64,000 nucleotides of DNA from Symbiodinium sp. CCMP2592. Its lineage: Eukaryota; Sar; Dinophyceae; Suessiales; Symbiodiniaceae. The position numbers and the translations under genes were made by a program. The stretch lies in assembly GCA_905221615.1 (NCBI GenBank), contig CAJNDT010005879.1, positions 186,001-250,000 on the forward strand, given 5' to 3'. The notes under the pieces were generated by a model. It worked only from the letters and a program-made list of their open reading frames with translations. It was not told the DNA's origin and searched no databases. Below, in pieces: positions 30,601-37,504 of the stretch (positions are counted from its first letter, which is position 1; every line of letters starts with the position of its first letter).

Positions 30601-31850
30601 TGTGCCTCTTGTGCAGCTCGTTGCTGTGGCAACAGCGTCTTCAGCAAGCTGTTCCGGCAAGGAGATAAGCTGCAACAACACGTGCATCAATTGCCAAGCT
30701 TCGGCCGCCGCCTTACATGATGTCCGGAAAAGTTTGCATCCATCCTCGTATTCTGTTACATGTCGTGATTGGCTCTGGGTGCAGACGCCAAATGCGCCGA
30801 CTGAGTCTTGGACAGACTGGTCCGAGTGCTCGAAGACTTGCTCTGGTGGTACACAGCACAGGCCGCTCTGCCGTGTGCCGGATCAGGGCCCTACTGCCTA
30901 AGCGTGGCATCACTCTTTCAGAGCATCTGGCCCTGGTTTTGTGAAGAACTCCTGATGTTATTAAGCCAAGGAACAGTAGACCTGTTCGAAAGTTCCTAAA
31001 GCCCACTTGGACACCCAGTGCGAATGCTGTCCTGTCCTGTCAGCAGGTCTCGTACCATTCTCAAGCAGGTGGGGCTGGCATAGAGCAGATTTCTCTGGGT
31101 CGGAGCACGGGTTGCAGTGCTCTTGCCAGGCAGAGGGCGAGGGTACCCCTTGTCCAGAGGAGCTGGAGCAGACCAAGGCCTTTAACACTCCAGTCTGATG
31201 GTCTGATCCGGGTTTGCGATCCGGCATGAAATCTGCCTACAGCATCCGCTCAACGCTCAATGCTCTCTCTCTCTCTCTCTCTCTCGCTCTCTCGCGCTCT
31301 CTCTCTCAGGAGGATATGTGTGCGCCCCTGGACTGCCCGGTCAATTGCATTTGGGGTGTCGGGCCCTCTAACTCTGTGCCTTTTGGGGAGTGCTGGGGAG
31401 TGCTCCAAAACTACTTGAACTGAGGACTGGCTGCCCTGGAACGGCTGCAGCGCCACTTGCGGCGAGCAGATCCCGCATGTTTGCTTTAGCCTCCGGAACT
31501 CGGAACTCACCATCCCTGGGATCGCTCTCCGTCTCAGGGGCACCCAAGACAGAACACGCGTGGAGGCTGGGTCAGCGGAAGACTACATGGGGGGTCTGTT
31601 GTGTTTTGTCAGGTCGTGTCCGCACAGTACGGAGGTCGCGGCCTTGGGGGGCCATTGGCCATCATGGAGAGTCGAGCTGTCGAGCTGAGAGCCGTGTGGT
31701 TGCTGACTTCCGACTGCTCGGCCTGAGCGGCGTGCTGTGTCAGAACGCCGCCAGCTTGCCGCACTGTTGTGCTGGGAGGTACTGCGTGCGAGGGCAGCAA
31801 CCGAGAGTGGCGTGCCTGTGATGTGGAGATCTGCCCCGTGGACAGACGGT
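12227..31850 (+). CDS. giant thrombospondin type 1 repeat (TSR) gene or gene cluster, discontinuous
   Basis: Envelope entry for the array; individual repeats are listed separately. About 26 TSRs are encoded in small exons, all + strand. Each has the family core W-x-x-W-x-x-C, then C-x-x-x-C, a basic R-x-R strand and a C-terminal G-G-x-x-C...C-N-x-x-x-C. TSR proteins are normally extracellular adhesion or matrix proteins (thrombospondin, spondin, apicomplexan TRAP families). The dense N-x-S/T sequons and the Cys spacing fit secretion. Linkers alternate between CPxDC and CxNxCxDC, each predicting the kind of TSR that follows. No in-frame terminator or promoter separates the repeats convincingly, so one giant protein is possible, but several tandem genes cannot be excluded. 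Confidence 0.7.
12856..13063 (+). CDS. TSR 2 (class A)
   Basis: The exon beginning at 12856 after TTGCAG reads DWGHCAPNCQGHRKRNRMII and then ASHGGQ. This is a short class A core whose second Cys pair (CAPNC) lacks the Ser/Thr of the fucosylation motif. A second exon near 12986-13063 gives EACGDTKEEESCDG followed by the linker VCTDCEYE leading to a class B repeat. The intron between them is not exactly placed. Confidence 0.7.
13133..13237 (+). CDS. TSR 3 (class B)
   Basis: The exon after an AG at 13131-13132 reads DWSAWVECPVTCGGGNQNR, then TRDVAVPPTNGGKACVG. Complete first two strands of a TSR with an intact WxxW and CPVTCGGG. Its last Cys pair is in the next exon (NKTETRACGNGACPVDC). Confidence 0.85.
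13322..13570 (+). CDS. TSR 4 (class A)
   Basis: The exon at about 13322-13428 carries the tail of TSR 3, the CPVDC linker and the class A core ELNDWSNWTACEPYCAG. A second exon, from 13481 after TGTCAG, continues NMSRHRTVKTLPMNGGVACG to about 13570. CEPYC replaces the CSxTC of class B. N-x-S/T sequons are present (NWT, NMS). Confidence 0.8.
13704..13817 (+). CDS. TSR 5 (class B1)
   Basis: One exon: NETQKCTNFCMDCSWSDW then TAWTNCTVSCGGGTMNRLR. The CTNFCMDC linker marks the B1 subtype, which is followed by the extra Cys-rich module (here at 14391). Confidence 0.85.
14391..14536 (+). CDS. Cys-rich inserted module, copy 1
   Basis: Exon 14391-14450 reads LCNSGFVLEEDVSTCAYNKK. A 61-nt intron with GC at its 5' end (14451-14511, ending GCAG) leads to EIGGGKACTG from 14512. 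The same module recurs at 16595, 22705 and 27124, always after a TSR with a C-x-N-F-C-M-D-C linker. It extends the last strand of the TSR with an additional Cys pair. Not a domain I can name. Confidence 0.7.
15155..15397 (+). CDS. TSR 6 (class A), opens block I
   Basis: The linker exon near 15155-15212 reads PCPVDCAYSDPW. The core exon from 15288 after TTTCAG reads DWADWSACEPYCSGNKTRSR and SIVAEAAHGGVACAKED. A short frame ELKEKK at about 15478 may continue the tail. First TSR of the first six-TSR block. Confidence 0.8.
15574..15739 (+). CDS. TSR 7 (class B1)
   Basis: A single exon from 15574 (after CAG) to a GT donor (GTACGTG) at 15740. It reads ACANFCMDCQVSDWTEW, DACSVSCGGGRTNRTR and TETCLSKRGRVCARTPQLHH. 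All six expected Cys are present, plus two in the linker. Confidence 0.85.
16058..16702 (+). CDS. Cys-rich inserted module, copy 2 (one intron missing)
   Basis: An exon at about 16058-16112 reads NDPTCYALYDRDCDGG, equivalent to the ADPTCGG and YDQGCDN pieces of the later copies. The exon at about 16595-16702 reads FCQADFELVPEEGSCVYVKK then QIGEGVPCDGK. In the other three copies an intron separates KK from EIG; here the two halves are contiguous at 16668/16669. Confidence 0.65.
16752..16935 (+). CDS. TSR 8 (class A)
   Basis: The linker exon at about 16752-16818 reads SKCNIQKCPIDCKYKA. The core exon from 16882 after TTCAG reads DWSDWGSCNPLCEGTRSR. The class A signature CNPLC lacks a fucosylatable Ser/Thr. 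The last strand (GGxxC) was not located. Confidence 0.75.
17255..17490 (+). CDS. TSR 9 (class B2)
   Basis: The exon from 17255 (after CCAG) reads ECTNVCVDCEWSDWTAW then TNCSATCGGGMQ, ending about 17341. The tail exon at about 17410-17490 reads GIAVEVEGYGKNCTGDAEEK and QKCNTQ. The CVDC linker goes with the simple acidic tail rather than the inserted module, which defines subtype B2. Confidence 0.8.
17595..17913 (+). CDS. TSR 10 (class A)
   Basis: The linker exon at about 17595-17690 (FQALGCEDCPVDCETSDAW) is followed by the core exon from 17831: DWSSWSSCEPFCKGMQNQTR and SITLEASR, ending about 17913. The sequon NQT lies on the basic strand. Confidence 0.75.
17914..19399. other. probable long intron
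   Basis: No TSR or other domain is seen. Frames are broken and T-rich, with TTTAGGGTTTG at about 18151. It sits between the core of TSR 10 and TSR 11, so it is most likely an intron, or intron plus a lost tail exon. A short frame at 18493-18620 is hydrophobic (HIIYPTMFVFVCGFVMLPAI) but has no supporting splice context. Confidence 0.4.
19400..19626 (+). CDS. TSR 11 (class B2), closes block I
   Basis: The exon at about 19400-19515 reads NGGMPCGPLFHSRACNNTC then LDCVWANWTDT, that is the tail of TSR 10 plus the next linker. The exon from about 19559 (after ATATCAG) reads FEEWGQCSASCGGGVQSR. The pairing of a WANWTDT linker with EEWGQCSASC is repeated almost unchanged at 24293-24475. Confidence 0.8.
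20163..20711 (+). CDS. TSR 12 (class A), opens block II
   Basis: The fragment at about 20163-20206 (VGEAEDCEGQ) is the tail of TSR 11. Exon 20449-about 20556 reads GPLNETQACNEQSCPIDCVL and ADWSGWSECDPYCRA. The exon at about 20625-20711 reads GIGTQSRNRAVVTAPEFGG then VPCGNLSETQ. Each piece has a direct counterpart in block III near 25407, 25646 and 25901. Confidence 0.8.
21240..21540 (+). repeat. degenerate short tandem repeats (intron)
   Basis: About 21260-21400 is built from imperfect copies of a 12-16 bp unit around GAAGGGTTTATAGAT. About 21465-21540 is a GGAT-rich tetranucleotide stretch (GATGGATGGATGGGTAGC). It lies between TSR 12 and TSR 13 and is absent from the equivalent place in block III, which explains part of the length difference. 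Confidence 0.6.
21783..21878 (+). CDS. TSR 13 (class B1)
   Basis: Exon reading CTNFCMDCQLSDWSEW then AICSKTCAGGSQHRLR. The CTNFCMDC linker again precedes the inserted module (22611-22977). Counterpart in block III at 26159-26254 differs by only a few residues. Confidence 0.85.
22209..22512 (+). repeat. 304-bp near-identical block, copy 1
   Basis: Matches 26568-26871 at a constant offset of 4359 bp with about one visible difference, while the flanks and neighbouring exons of the two duplicated regions differ much more. It lies in presumed intron between TSR 13 and the inserted module and contains no TSR coding sequence. Confidence 0.8.
22611..22799 (+). CDS. Cys-rich inserted module, copy 3
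   Basis: Exon about 22611-22652 (EAEAVCSADPTCGG), then 22705-22799 (LYDQGCDNWVTLCDADFTLE and SEEGSCSYLKK). The following intron 22800-22878 starts with GA (GACCGGGG) and ends GCAG. The frame resumes with EIGQGVPC at 22879. Confidence 0.8.
22879..23640 (+). CDS. TSR 14 (class A)
   Basis: Exon 22879-22977 reads EIGQGVPCQGNISETATCNE and QMCPVDCVMTEWT. A 548-nt intron (22978-23525, GA at the 5' end, TAG at the 3' end) joins it to DWSPCDPFCNGTQKRERNIT and THAAYGGVPCGPSLE (from 23526). The junction restores a normal W-x-x-W core. The homologous intron in block III (27377-27468) is only 92 nt and also begins GAAGCT. Confidence 0.8.
23697..23968 (+). CDS. TSR 15 (class B2)
   Basis: Core exon about 23697-23800: RCSNFCVDCAWSDWAAW then PPCTVSCGGGTAHASE. 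Tail exon about 23873-23968: TRAIETPKQGGGQDCTGSDQ and ETKTCNEQD. The sequence between core and tail is nearly identical to block III apart from an 11-bp duplication there (GAGGTGCTGAG near 27770). Confidence 0.8.
24014..24292 (+). CDS. TSR 16 (class A)
   Basis: Exon 24014-about 24083: ECPADCELGSWTAWNGCEPY and CEG. Exon about 24158-24292: TRQRNVTRKAAFGGKSCNAL, then AAEEPDFAGGVTKQIRQCSN, ending PCGPQ. This tail is longer and more acidic than other class A tails, and so is its counterpart in block III. Confidence 0.8.
24293..24475 (+). CDS. TSR 17 (class B2), closes block II
   Basis: The linker DCLWSNWTDTW (24293-24325) is contiguous with the previous exon. The core exon from 24409 after TTTCAG reads EEWGECSASCGGGLQSRLSS. 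It is equivalent to TSR 11. Its tail (GEAEDCTGQ) appears to be at 25407-25447. Confidence 0.8.
24476..25406. other. non-coding stretch with G-tract
   Basis: No coding signal. It holds a G-rich tract at 25045-25107. It lies between the core and tail of TSR 17, so it is probably intron. Confidence 0.45.
25045..25107 (+). repeat. G-rich tract, potential G-quadruplex
   Basis: Runs of five to nine G separated by single A, TGA or CGA over about 63 bp. Many G-runs of three or more at short spacing satisfy the usual G-quadruplex pattern on the + strand. Confidence 0.75.
25407..25995 (+). CDS. TSR 18 (class A), opens block III, with a stop codon
   Basis: Tail exon of TSR 17 about 25407-25447 (KRGEAEDCTGQGG). 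Exon about 25646-25741: ETQACNEKSCPVDCVLADW then SGWSDCDPY. The codon expected to encode the next conserved Cys (TGC in TSR 12) is TGA at 25742-25744. The following exon (about 25901-25995, SQNRNRIVVTAPEFGGMPCG) is intact. Either this repeat is damaged, the splice site has moved, or the base is a sequencing error. Confidence 0.7.
26159..26254 (+). CDS. TSR 19 (class B1)
   Basis: CTNFCMDCQLSDWNDW then ASCSKTCAGGSQHRLR. Counterpart of TSR 13, and likewise followed by the inserted module. Confidence 0.85.
26568..26871 (+). repeat. 304-bp near-identical block, copy 2
   Basis: Second copy of the block at 22209-22512. The match begins at GTGAGTGCA and stops abruptly after AAAGCACCAG; beyond both ends the two loci diverge. 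Confidence 0.8.
26960..27218 (+). CDS. Cys-rich inserted module, copy 4
   Basis: Exon about 26960-27001 (EAEALCSADPTCGG) and 27124-27218 (MYDQGCDNWVTLCDADFTLE, SEEASCSYLKK). The following intron 27219-27277 (59 nt) again starts with GA (GATTTGCG). Confidence 0.8.
27278..27585 (+). CDS. TSR 20 (class A)
   Basis: Exon 27278-27376: EIGQGIPCKGNISETATCNA and HTCPVDCVMTDWA. A 92-nt intron (27377-27468, GA...AG) leads to EWSACDPFCNGVQTRERNVT and THAAFGGVPCGQSLED. The spliced core reads DWAEWSACDPFC. Confidence 0.85.
27630..27891 (+). CDS. TSR 21 (class B2)
   Basis: Core SCSNFCVDCTWSDWGTW then STCTLSCGGGTARASE. Tail exon about 27806-27891: TRAIETPKQGGGQCTGTGME and EKTCNDED. Counterpart of TSR 15. 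Confidence 0.8.
27947..28204 (+). CDS. TSR 22 (class A)
   Basis: Exon from 27947 after TTTCAG: ECPVDCELSTWTAWTGCEPY and CEGESG. Exon about 28073-28204: MRYRNVTQEASFGGRSCNAV, AAEEPDFEGGVTKQIRQCSN, ECG. Counterpart of TSR 16. Confidence 0.8.
28291..28500 (+). CDS. TSR 23 (class B), closes block III
   Basis: Exon about 28291-28340 (VDCEWGDWAPWSNCS plus a split Ala codon). GT-AG intron 28341-28410. Exon from 28411: SCQGGTHTRNREVAVTDSVS and NRSCNEPGK. Spliced, the core is WSNCSASCQGG. It occupies the position of TSR 11 and TSR 17 but has a different linker. Confidence 0.8.
28501..29800. other. non-coding, probable intron or intergenic
   Basis: No TSR or other domain seen. It contains a CAT/ATC trinucleotide-rich segment at about 29605-29690 and A/T-rich sequence near 29100-29430. 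Confidence 0.4.
29801..29847 (+). CDS. TSR tail fragment
   Basis: Frame reading ADGGGKQCKGNVTEA, matching the GGxxC-x-G-N-x-S/T-E tail of other repeats. The core of this repeat was not found upstream, so it may be a remnant or an isolated exon. Confidence 0.5.
30123..30411 (+). CDS. TSR 24 (class A)
   Basis: Exon about 30123-30206: IACPVDCVMTEWGGWTPCTP and YCSGKQQ. Intron 30207-30332 (126 nt, GA...AG) splits an Arg codon. Exon from 30333: NRVILTQPFAGGAACGETAE. The joined protein is a complete class A TSR without Ser/Thr at the CTPYC site. Confidence 0.8.
30640..30861 (+). CDS. TSR 25 (class B)
   Basis: The linker exon at about 30640-30706 reads CSGKEISCNNTCINCQAS. The core exon at about 30802-30861 reads ESWTDWSECSKTCSGGTQHR. 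The alternation continues: a CNNTC linker followed by a CSKTC core. Confidence 0.75.
31126..31490 (+). CDS. TSR 26 (third linker class)
   Basis: Tail fragment about 31126-31185 (EGEGTPCPEELEQTKAFN). Linker exon from 31309 directly after a CT-repeat ending CAG: EDMCAPLDCPVNCIWG. Core about 31432-31490: EDWLPWNGCSATCGEQIPHV. The C-P-x-N-C-x-W linker with a CSATC core breaks the A/B rule seen upstream and resembles the TSRs at 39-40 kb. Confidence 0.65.
31259..31308 (+). repeat. (CT)n microsatellite at a splice acceptor
   Basis: CTCTCTCT... interrupted by CG, immediately upstream of the CAG that precedes the linker exon of TSR 26. It would serve as an extended polypyrimidine tract. Confidence 0.7.
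31765..31850 (+). CDS. TSR tail and linker fragment
   Basis: Frame reading LGGTACEGSNREWRACDVEI then CPVDRRW. It has the GGxxC and C-x-x-x-x-C spacing of a TSR tail followed by a CPVD linker whose last Cys is replaced by Arg. No core follows within 1 kb, so the upstream TSR gene may end near here. Confidence 0.55.
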
Positions 31851-32858
31851 GGCTTGTTTTTCGGGAATCGGGCATGCGGGGTTTTTGGCACATGAGTCAA
31901 ACGCACGCCGCACTATTCTGTCCGAGCCATCCGAACGTTCCAATTGCATCTGCATCCATTCCAGAGTTGACACTCCTCAATGTCAGGCCAGAACTCGGGC
32001 ACAGTGTTTTGCCAATGGCACGGTTGTAAAGATCTGCTAAACTGTACTGCCTGCCAGGGCCCTGTTATGGCTGCTACAAGAACTAGTTACTTCGGACACA
32101 CTCATGCCGTAGATGGAGAGACACAAACAATCCAGCAAGAATTTAGGACCTGGAGTACTAAGCTCAGCCATGCTTGTGCCTGGCCACCATGTGACCGTGA
32201 TGCACCGAAGTGCTTCCCCAGGCCATCTGCCAAACGGATGTTTATGTATGCATGGGGAAGGTGGAAGGTTTGCATGCAGGTGCCACGGCTGTGGTGAGCA
32301 ATGCCTTTCTTGCGGCTCCCTGCTATGTGGCATTGGCCTCATCTGGGCTTTTCAGACCTGGGCCACGGAGCAGCCAACTTCCATGCGGCTGAGGCAACTG
32401 CGGCACTTCAACCATGTCAGGCGGCCTGGTCCCCACGCCAGGTGGCGACCATGCCGCCAGATCCAGGCATGGTTCTAGCAGTGTTTTTGTAAGATGTCGA
32501 AGGCTTCACATGCGCACTGCAGGAATGTCGAACCAGTACCTGGCGGAGGAGGCCATGGAAAGGTGTGATTTGCATGCGCGGCGGCGGGGCTCTACTTTGC
32601 CGCCAGGATGTCTACAGTGCCGGTGCCGAGGCAAGGCTTCGAAAGTGCCGGTGTTTTGCATGGCCCATGGCCGCGACAACGGAGTGGGTTCGCGTGTAGC
32701 AGCTTAGCAGCCCTTGGCCGCGAAGCTGCGGCAGTCGAGAAAATGTCTGAAACTCACCTCGGCATAGTCTCCGTGCGAGCGGATGCGGGCGCTTGCACGC
32801 ATCTGTTTGTTCCTGGGTTTGCCTGCTTGCCCACAAGCGCCTGCTTTGCGGGTATGCT
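31851..32858. other. no clear gene; possible unrecognised exons
   Basis: Short frames rich in Cys, Ala or Pro (for example PNGCLCMHGEGGRFACRCHG at about 32220 and HAAEATAALQPCQAAWSP at about 32385) could be exons. None shows a domain, and none shows the 18-25 residue hydrophobic span that would link the TSRs to the downstream kinase. Confidence 0.35.
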
Positions 32859-35330
32859 GGCGGCAAGGTGGAGTTTGGCAACTTCCGCTTCCGCTGCGCT
32901 GACGTCCTTGGCCGGGGCTCCTATGGCGAGGTCTGGAGAGCACAGGCCGGGTCGCCGGGTCGCTGTGCCGTGAACCTCACATCGCTTCGACTCCGTTGCA
33001 GAGGTGCTCAGCGCCAAGGGTCGCTCGGAGCCCTCCGAAGTGGCACTCAAGGAGGTCCTGTGCCGCAGCCAAAGTGAGCTACGGCAGGCCAGCTTCCGGG
33101 CCGGAACCGGGCCCAAAAGAACTGGACCCCGAAACAAAACCAGATGCATCTTTCAGCGTCTTAAAGTTCTTGGCTTGGTTTGATTATTCCTGGTGGCTGA
33201 AAGCGTACTGCAGAGCTGTGCCCTCACACTCTCCTGCGTGTTCCTGGCATGCGTGACAGCAAATACCTGTGAAACAGCAATTGAGAGCCTCTGCCATTGC
33301 TTGGATGTGCCATTCGTTGGCTTTCATGGAACCATTTGATGTTGGATTATTTACCGAGTTTCTCCCCGACTGTGAACACGATCAAAGAAGCCTTCGATAG
33401 TCCAGGGGCCTCGTCCGTTCAGGCCATCTTCGAGGTGCAGGTCCTCATGGCCTTGGAGCAGGCGGCGTCGCCTCACCGACTGAAGCTGCGGGTTCCGCGC
33501 TGCATCGCCTACAAGGAGCCCGGGATCTGAGGGATGTGGGGGCTCTCAGACAGGGCAGGCGGGAAGGTCAAGCGCCCCGACCTGGTGTCAGGTGAACGTC
33601 TGCTCTGGTGGCTGGAAGGTGCGGACTGCGATGACGCTGGTGCCGGGACAGTCTCTGGACTACTTTTTGAGGCCGAAGTGGGAGCATGAACAGTGCCAAG
33701 AGTCTAAGAGCCATTTCACACCGGAATCAGAAGACCTGATCAGGCAGAAGCCTCCTCCCGGCTACACCGTCTCGACCGGCCTGCGCAGAGCGCTAAGCCT
33801 CTCGGTCTAATCAGGGTAGAGAAGGAGGGAAGCGAGAGCAAAGAAAGGGGAGGGGAGGGGCCTCTAGGGCCAAAAAGGCCTAGAACCCAGCTGAGAGGCT
33901 TGGTGTCTTGCCTCTTGCGGGACATCGGTCCGGCCCTTCAAATGCTGGGACCGATTGCTTGGCACCGCGAGCCTTGGAAGCATCGGTCGGATCAACCCTA
34001 AACCCTACACCCAGGCCTTGCAGGCCTTGCAGGCCTTGGCCCGACCGCTGTCACAGCCAAGGACGTGAATTCTCACAACATTCTCATCGATGCTGCCGGC
34101 GATGCCGACGATTCCAACATCGCGGCCAATGCTTCGTTCTGGCTCATCGATTTTGGCTTAGCAGTAGACTCCCAAAGCTGGGTCTCGGAGCAGGGTAGAT
34201 GGAGGAGCCAACATGGGCTGTAAAGCCGCACACACACCATCAAGCATGAAATGAAGCCTTCTGCAGGACGGAGTATATCGGAGGCGACAGTCGATACTGG
34301 CCACCCAGTTCCTGGATCATGCATCTTGTGGGTCCGGAGGGCTTCGACCACCGTCCGGACCTCTGCGATCAATACCAGCCCGGGGCCCGGACAGGCTTCT
34401 GGAAGCGTGTAGTTGGGAGGCCCCGCCCGGGAGGAGCCCGGCGGGGACGAGTCGCCGCTCAGGCGTCGTCTGGACATCCACGGTTTGGGCGTCACGGCCC
34501 TGGAGCCTTGGCCGCGGCCAGCTTTCCGTCCTGAAAAGTTCTGTGCTTTCGGGTGCAAGTGGAGACATTTTACTCCTGCCATCTCCTACATCTCATGATC
34601 GGCATGCACGGGCGCATGGCTCATCGCGAAGTGGCATTTGTCATGAAGGAGACCGACATGCAAGATCTTAAGTGCCACGTTTCATGCTGTGATGAACAGC
34701 ATGTTCACCGCTCCAGCTAGCATGTGCTGGAAGGGCGATTGATGCTTTACGGTGCGGGAACCGGAGTACCAAACTAAAGCCTGGAAGCCAGAAGGGGCTC
34801 GGAACCTGAAGGTCCGGTTAGGATCCATTTTAAACACAGCTTACGTGGGCTGGTCTTGCCCAGGAGTTGCTCTGCACGGTGGCGATGGCCTGTCCATTGG
34901 CTGATGAAGCTGAGGACTGACTGGACGACTGCTCACCCCAGCCCGAGCCTTGAAGAGTCCGTGAAATCATGTGAGGAGCAGGCACTGCAGCCATGGGCTC
35001 CGATCTTCCACGCCTGGACTTGCTACCGCGAGGTGCAACAGAAGGGCACCCCGTTCCCAGTCCGGAAGTCCAGTCGCTCTCAAGGCAGTCTGGCAATGGT
35101 GGGCGACTGTCTATGCCGTCTTCTCCGTTGGTGGAGATCTTGCCCCGGTGCAAGCACAGCTCGTCGAGGAGGGTTTTGTCTTAGTGATGTCGGCTTGGGC
35201 CGTGCATGCTCAAAGTGCTGCCGTCGCACAGGAGAGAATCGTGGAGCAGCTGCTGCTTCTCCTAACACGCATCCGCATTGCCCTACGAAGCTGTGCCGCG
35301 CAGCTTGCAGACTCGCAGCAAGCGCGACTT
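32859..35330 (+). CDS. protein kinase, about ten exons
   Basis: Eukaryotic protein kinase fold read through successive exons. Gly loop and first strands 32859-32945 (CADVLGRGSYGEVWRA). Catalytic Lys 33002-33087 (EVALKEVL). C-helix 33423-33525 (AIFEVQVLMALEQ). Hinge 33592-33687 (RTAMTLVPGQSLDYFL). Catalytic loop and Mg site 34057-34204 (KDVNSHNILID, LIDFGLAVDSQSWV). Activation segment 34267-34378 (TEYIGGDSRYWPPSSWIM). F-helix 34463-about 34510 (RRLDIHGLGVTALE) and 34864-34917. C-lobe 34973-35032 and from 35085. The Lys, Asp, Asn and DFG Asp needed for phosphotransfer are all present; the HRD motif reads x-K-D. GGDxRYWPxSxW in place of APE is, from memory, typical of a dinoflagellate-expanded kinase family. 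Introns include 34205-34266 (GA-AG) and 35033-35084 (GT-AG). The substrate is unknown. It may be the cytosolic part of a TSR receptor or a separate gene. Confidence 0.75.
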
Positions 35331-37437
35331 CTGCAAATGATTGCTGATATGCTGGACGAAGGGCTTCTCGACAGCATGCATCAAGCCACAGTTCTGGGTT
35401 TCATCACATACTCCCACGTCGTACCGATTAGGAAAGCCTTCGAACTGCGCGACATCCAGAGGCGGAGCTTCTCCCTTGCGAGTTGCAGCCGTTGTGATTG
35501 CCTCCCTGGCATGGTCAGGCTCGTCGGCGGCCCGAAGATCGGGTCCCCCCGCCGGAGCACCTCCATGGTGTCGAAGGAGAAGAGGGCGGAACAGACGCCG
35601 CCGCAGCGCTTCTGCAGCGTCCCGACCAAGGGCCGCCAGGCCCGGCCCCCGGCCCGGCCCCGACGACCGCCGCTACACACGCGCTCGTCCCCCCCCGCTG
35701 CACCGTCAGGCGCGAAACAGCACGGCTGTCGTGGCAACCATGGCCGCCCAGAGTGCGTTTCAGTGGGAGTGGGAGTGGGAGAGGTGAGCGGCAGCTGGCT
35801 TGGACCCAGGCTGGCTTAGAGAAGTCGAGACGCGGCAGCGGCCAGGATGTTCTGGGCCAAAGCTCCCGCAACACTCAAGCATCCCCAGTCAGGAGCGGGG
35901 AGCGAGACAGCTGCAGTAACAGATCGGAACAGGAAGTCAACGAGCAGCCCTCGTGAAGCCACAGGACCCCGGCAGCGGACGCCGTGGCCAGCTGGCAATC
36001 TCAAGCCGATGCTGTGATGGCTCGAATGGCCAGTTCAGAACTGAGACTAAGAGGAGGTGCTTTGGTGCTTTGCGTTGCTTTGCATAAGACCGCAAACCAG
36101 GCTCAGACCGGACCGGTCGGCCTTGCGCCTTCGCTGTTGCGCCAAGGTCTCAAAGCCCGCTTCCAGGCGCCTGCCAGCGGTGCGTCGAGGGCCCTCGACC
36201 AGAAGCTGCTGCAGTTCCGACGGAGCACCGTGCAGAAGGCCTGCGGCTCATGGCAGTCGCTGTGGCTGTGGTGTTCTTCGTGCTGAGGCCAAGCAGCGGC
36301 TCCAGTGCCTTGCAGCGAAGCGAGCAGAGACGTAGCGGTCGTAGCGGGTCGCGGCATCTCACGCCCAGACCCTGAGCCTCAACTTTCCTGCGTCTTTTCC
36401 TTCCAGGACTGAGCATAGCCGGGATAGGGCCAGTTGGCTCTCAAGTGTCTTTCAAGGATAATGCCGCCAGCCGTTCTGGAACGTGTACAGCATGCGATCG
36501 GCTCATCCTGCGGGGTGATCTGACGCGGCGTCCAGCATGGGCAGCGATTGTACTCTAAAGGATGTCTGTCGCGGTGCCTGCTCACCGATGGAGGCAGGAA
36601 CGTTGCATTAATTCGTAATGACAGGTTCGAAGCGATGCCGTGCTTCGGAGCCTTGCAAGTTGATCTTATGGGAAGCTACGAGGCTTCGTTGCGACTCGAA
36701 AGATTTAGAGCCTTTCCAGAGTCCCGTGACAAAGTCCACAGCTACTACTCACTCATTGTCACTGATCGTAGCCTGTGTGGTAGCAGCTGCAGGAGCAGTA
36801 GAGGAGTAGAGGAATCGGAGCAGGAGCTCAGCGTATACGCAGCAGTAGAAGACGAGTTGTGGTGGCAGTAGTCGTAGCAGTAGTGCTGGTCATGGTCGTC
36901 GTCGTAGCCGCTGTCGTCGTGGTTGTCGTAGTTGGTGTAGCTGTAGTGGTAGACGTCCTCGTCGTCGTCGTGATCTTCGTCGTGCTGTTCGTGGTCGACG
37001 ACTTAGCACCGCCAGCACCACCAGCACTGCCACCACCCGGCTGCTAGTACCAGGATTAGTATCGGCAAGCAGTAATTTCTTCGACGACTCGAGAAGACGA
37101 ACTGATGCGCAGGACTGCCAGTGGGGCTCGTGGCGCTCTCAGATCATGTTTGGGGCCGGAGCTGGGACTATGACTACCAGGCTACTATAGAGCTCTGCAG
37201 CTTCGGTGCTTAAGGACACTAAAGCCTAGAGACTGGGGGCTTTCGCGTCGTTTGTTCGTAGTCGTTTGCTTTCACTTTTTGGGGGTTTGGGGGTCACATA
37301 AGTCGGAAGCTACCGAGTGTCACAGCTGAACTCGCGTTTCGATCCAGGTAGATGCAGCCTAGCTGATGTAGAAGCTCGTGACCCGCACATCGCAATCCAT
37401 GCTCTTTGAAAAGTTGCACCTTACAGCTGCTTCTCAG
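35331..37437. other. no supported gene
   Basis: GC-rich near 35550-35700, then mixed sequence with no recognisable domain. It contains a GTC/GTA/GTG trinucleotide-rich stretch at about 36860-37010. Confidence 0.4.
36860..37010 (+). repeat. GTN trinucleotide-rich low-complexity stretch
   Basis: Imperfect repetition of GTC, GTA and GTG triplets over about 150 bp. One frame reads as almost pure valine, which is a by-product of the repeat. Confidence 0.7.
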
Positions 37438-37504
37438 TTGGAGTGCCTGGGGCAACTGCAGCGCCACCTGCGACAGCGGCTTCCAGTTTCGCAACAGGCT
37501 TGTC
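37438..37504 (+). CDS. TSR core exon, second group
   Basis: After CTCAG the frame reads LSWSAWGNCSATCDSGFQ then FRNR. WxxW and CSATC are intact; the GGG is replaced by DSG. The exon ends at the start of a tandem duplication. The sequence DGNATDAG at about 37691 may be the start of its tail. Confidence 0.65.

Noticed and set aside
36859..37047. ORF encoding almost pure valine
   Set aside because: Direct product of a GTN trinucleotide repeat; no other coding evidence.
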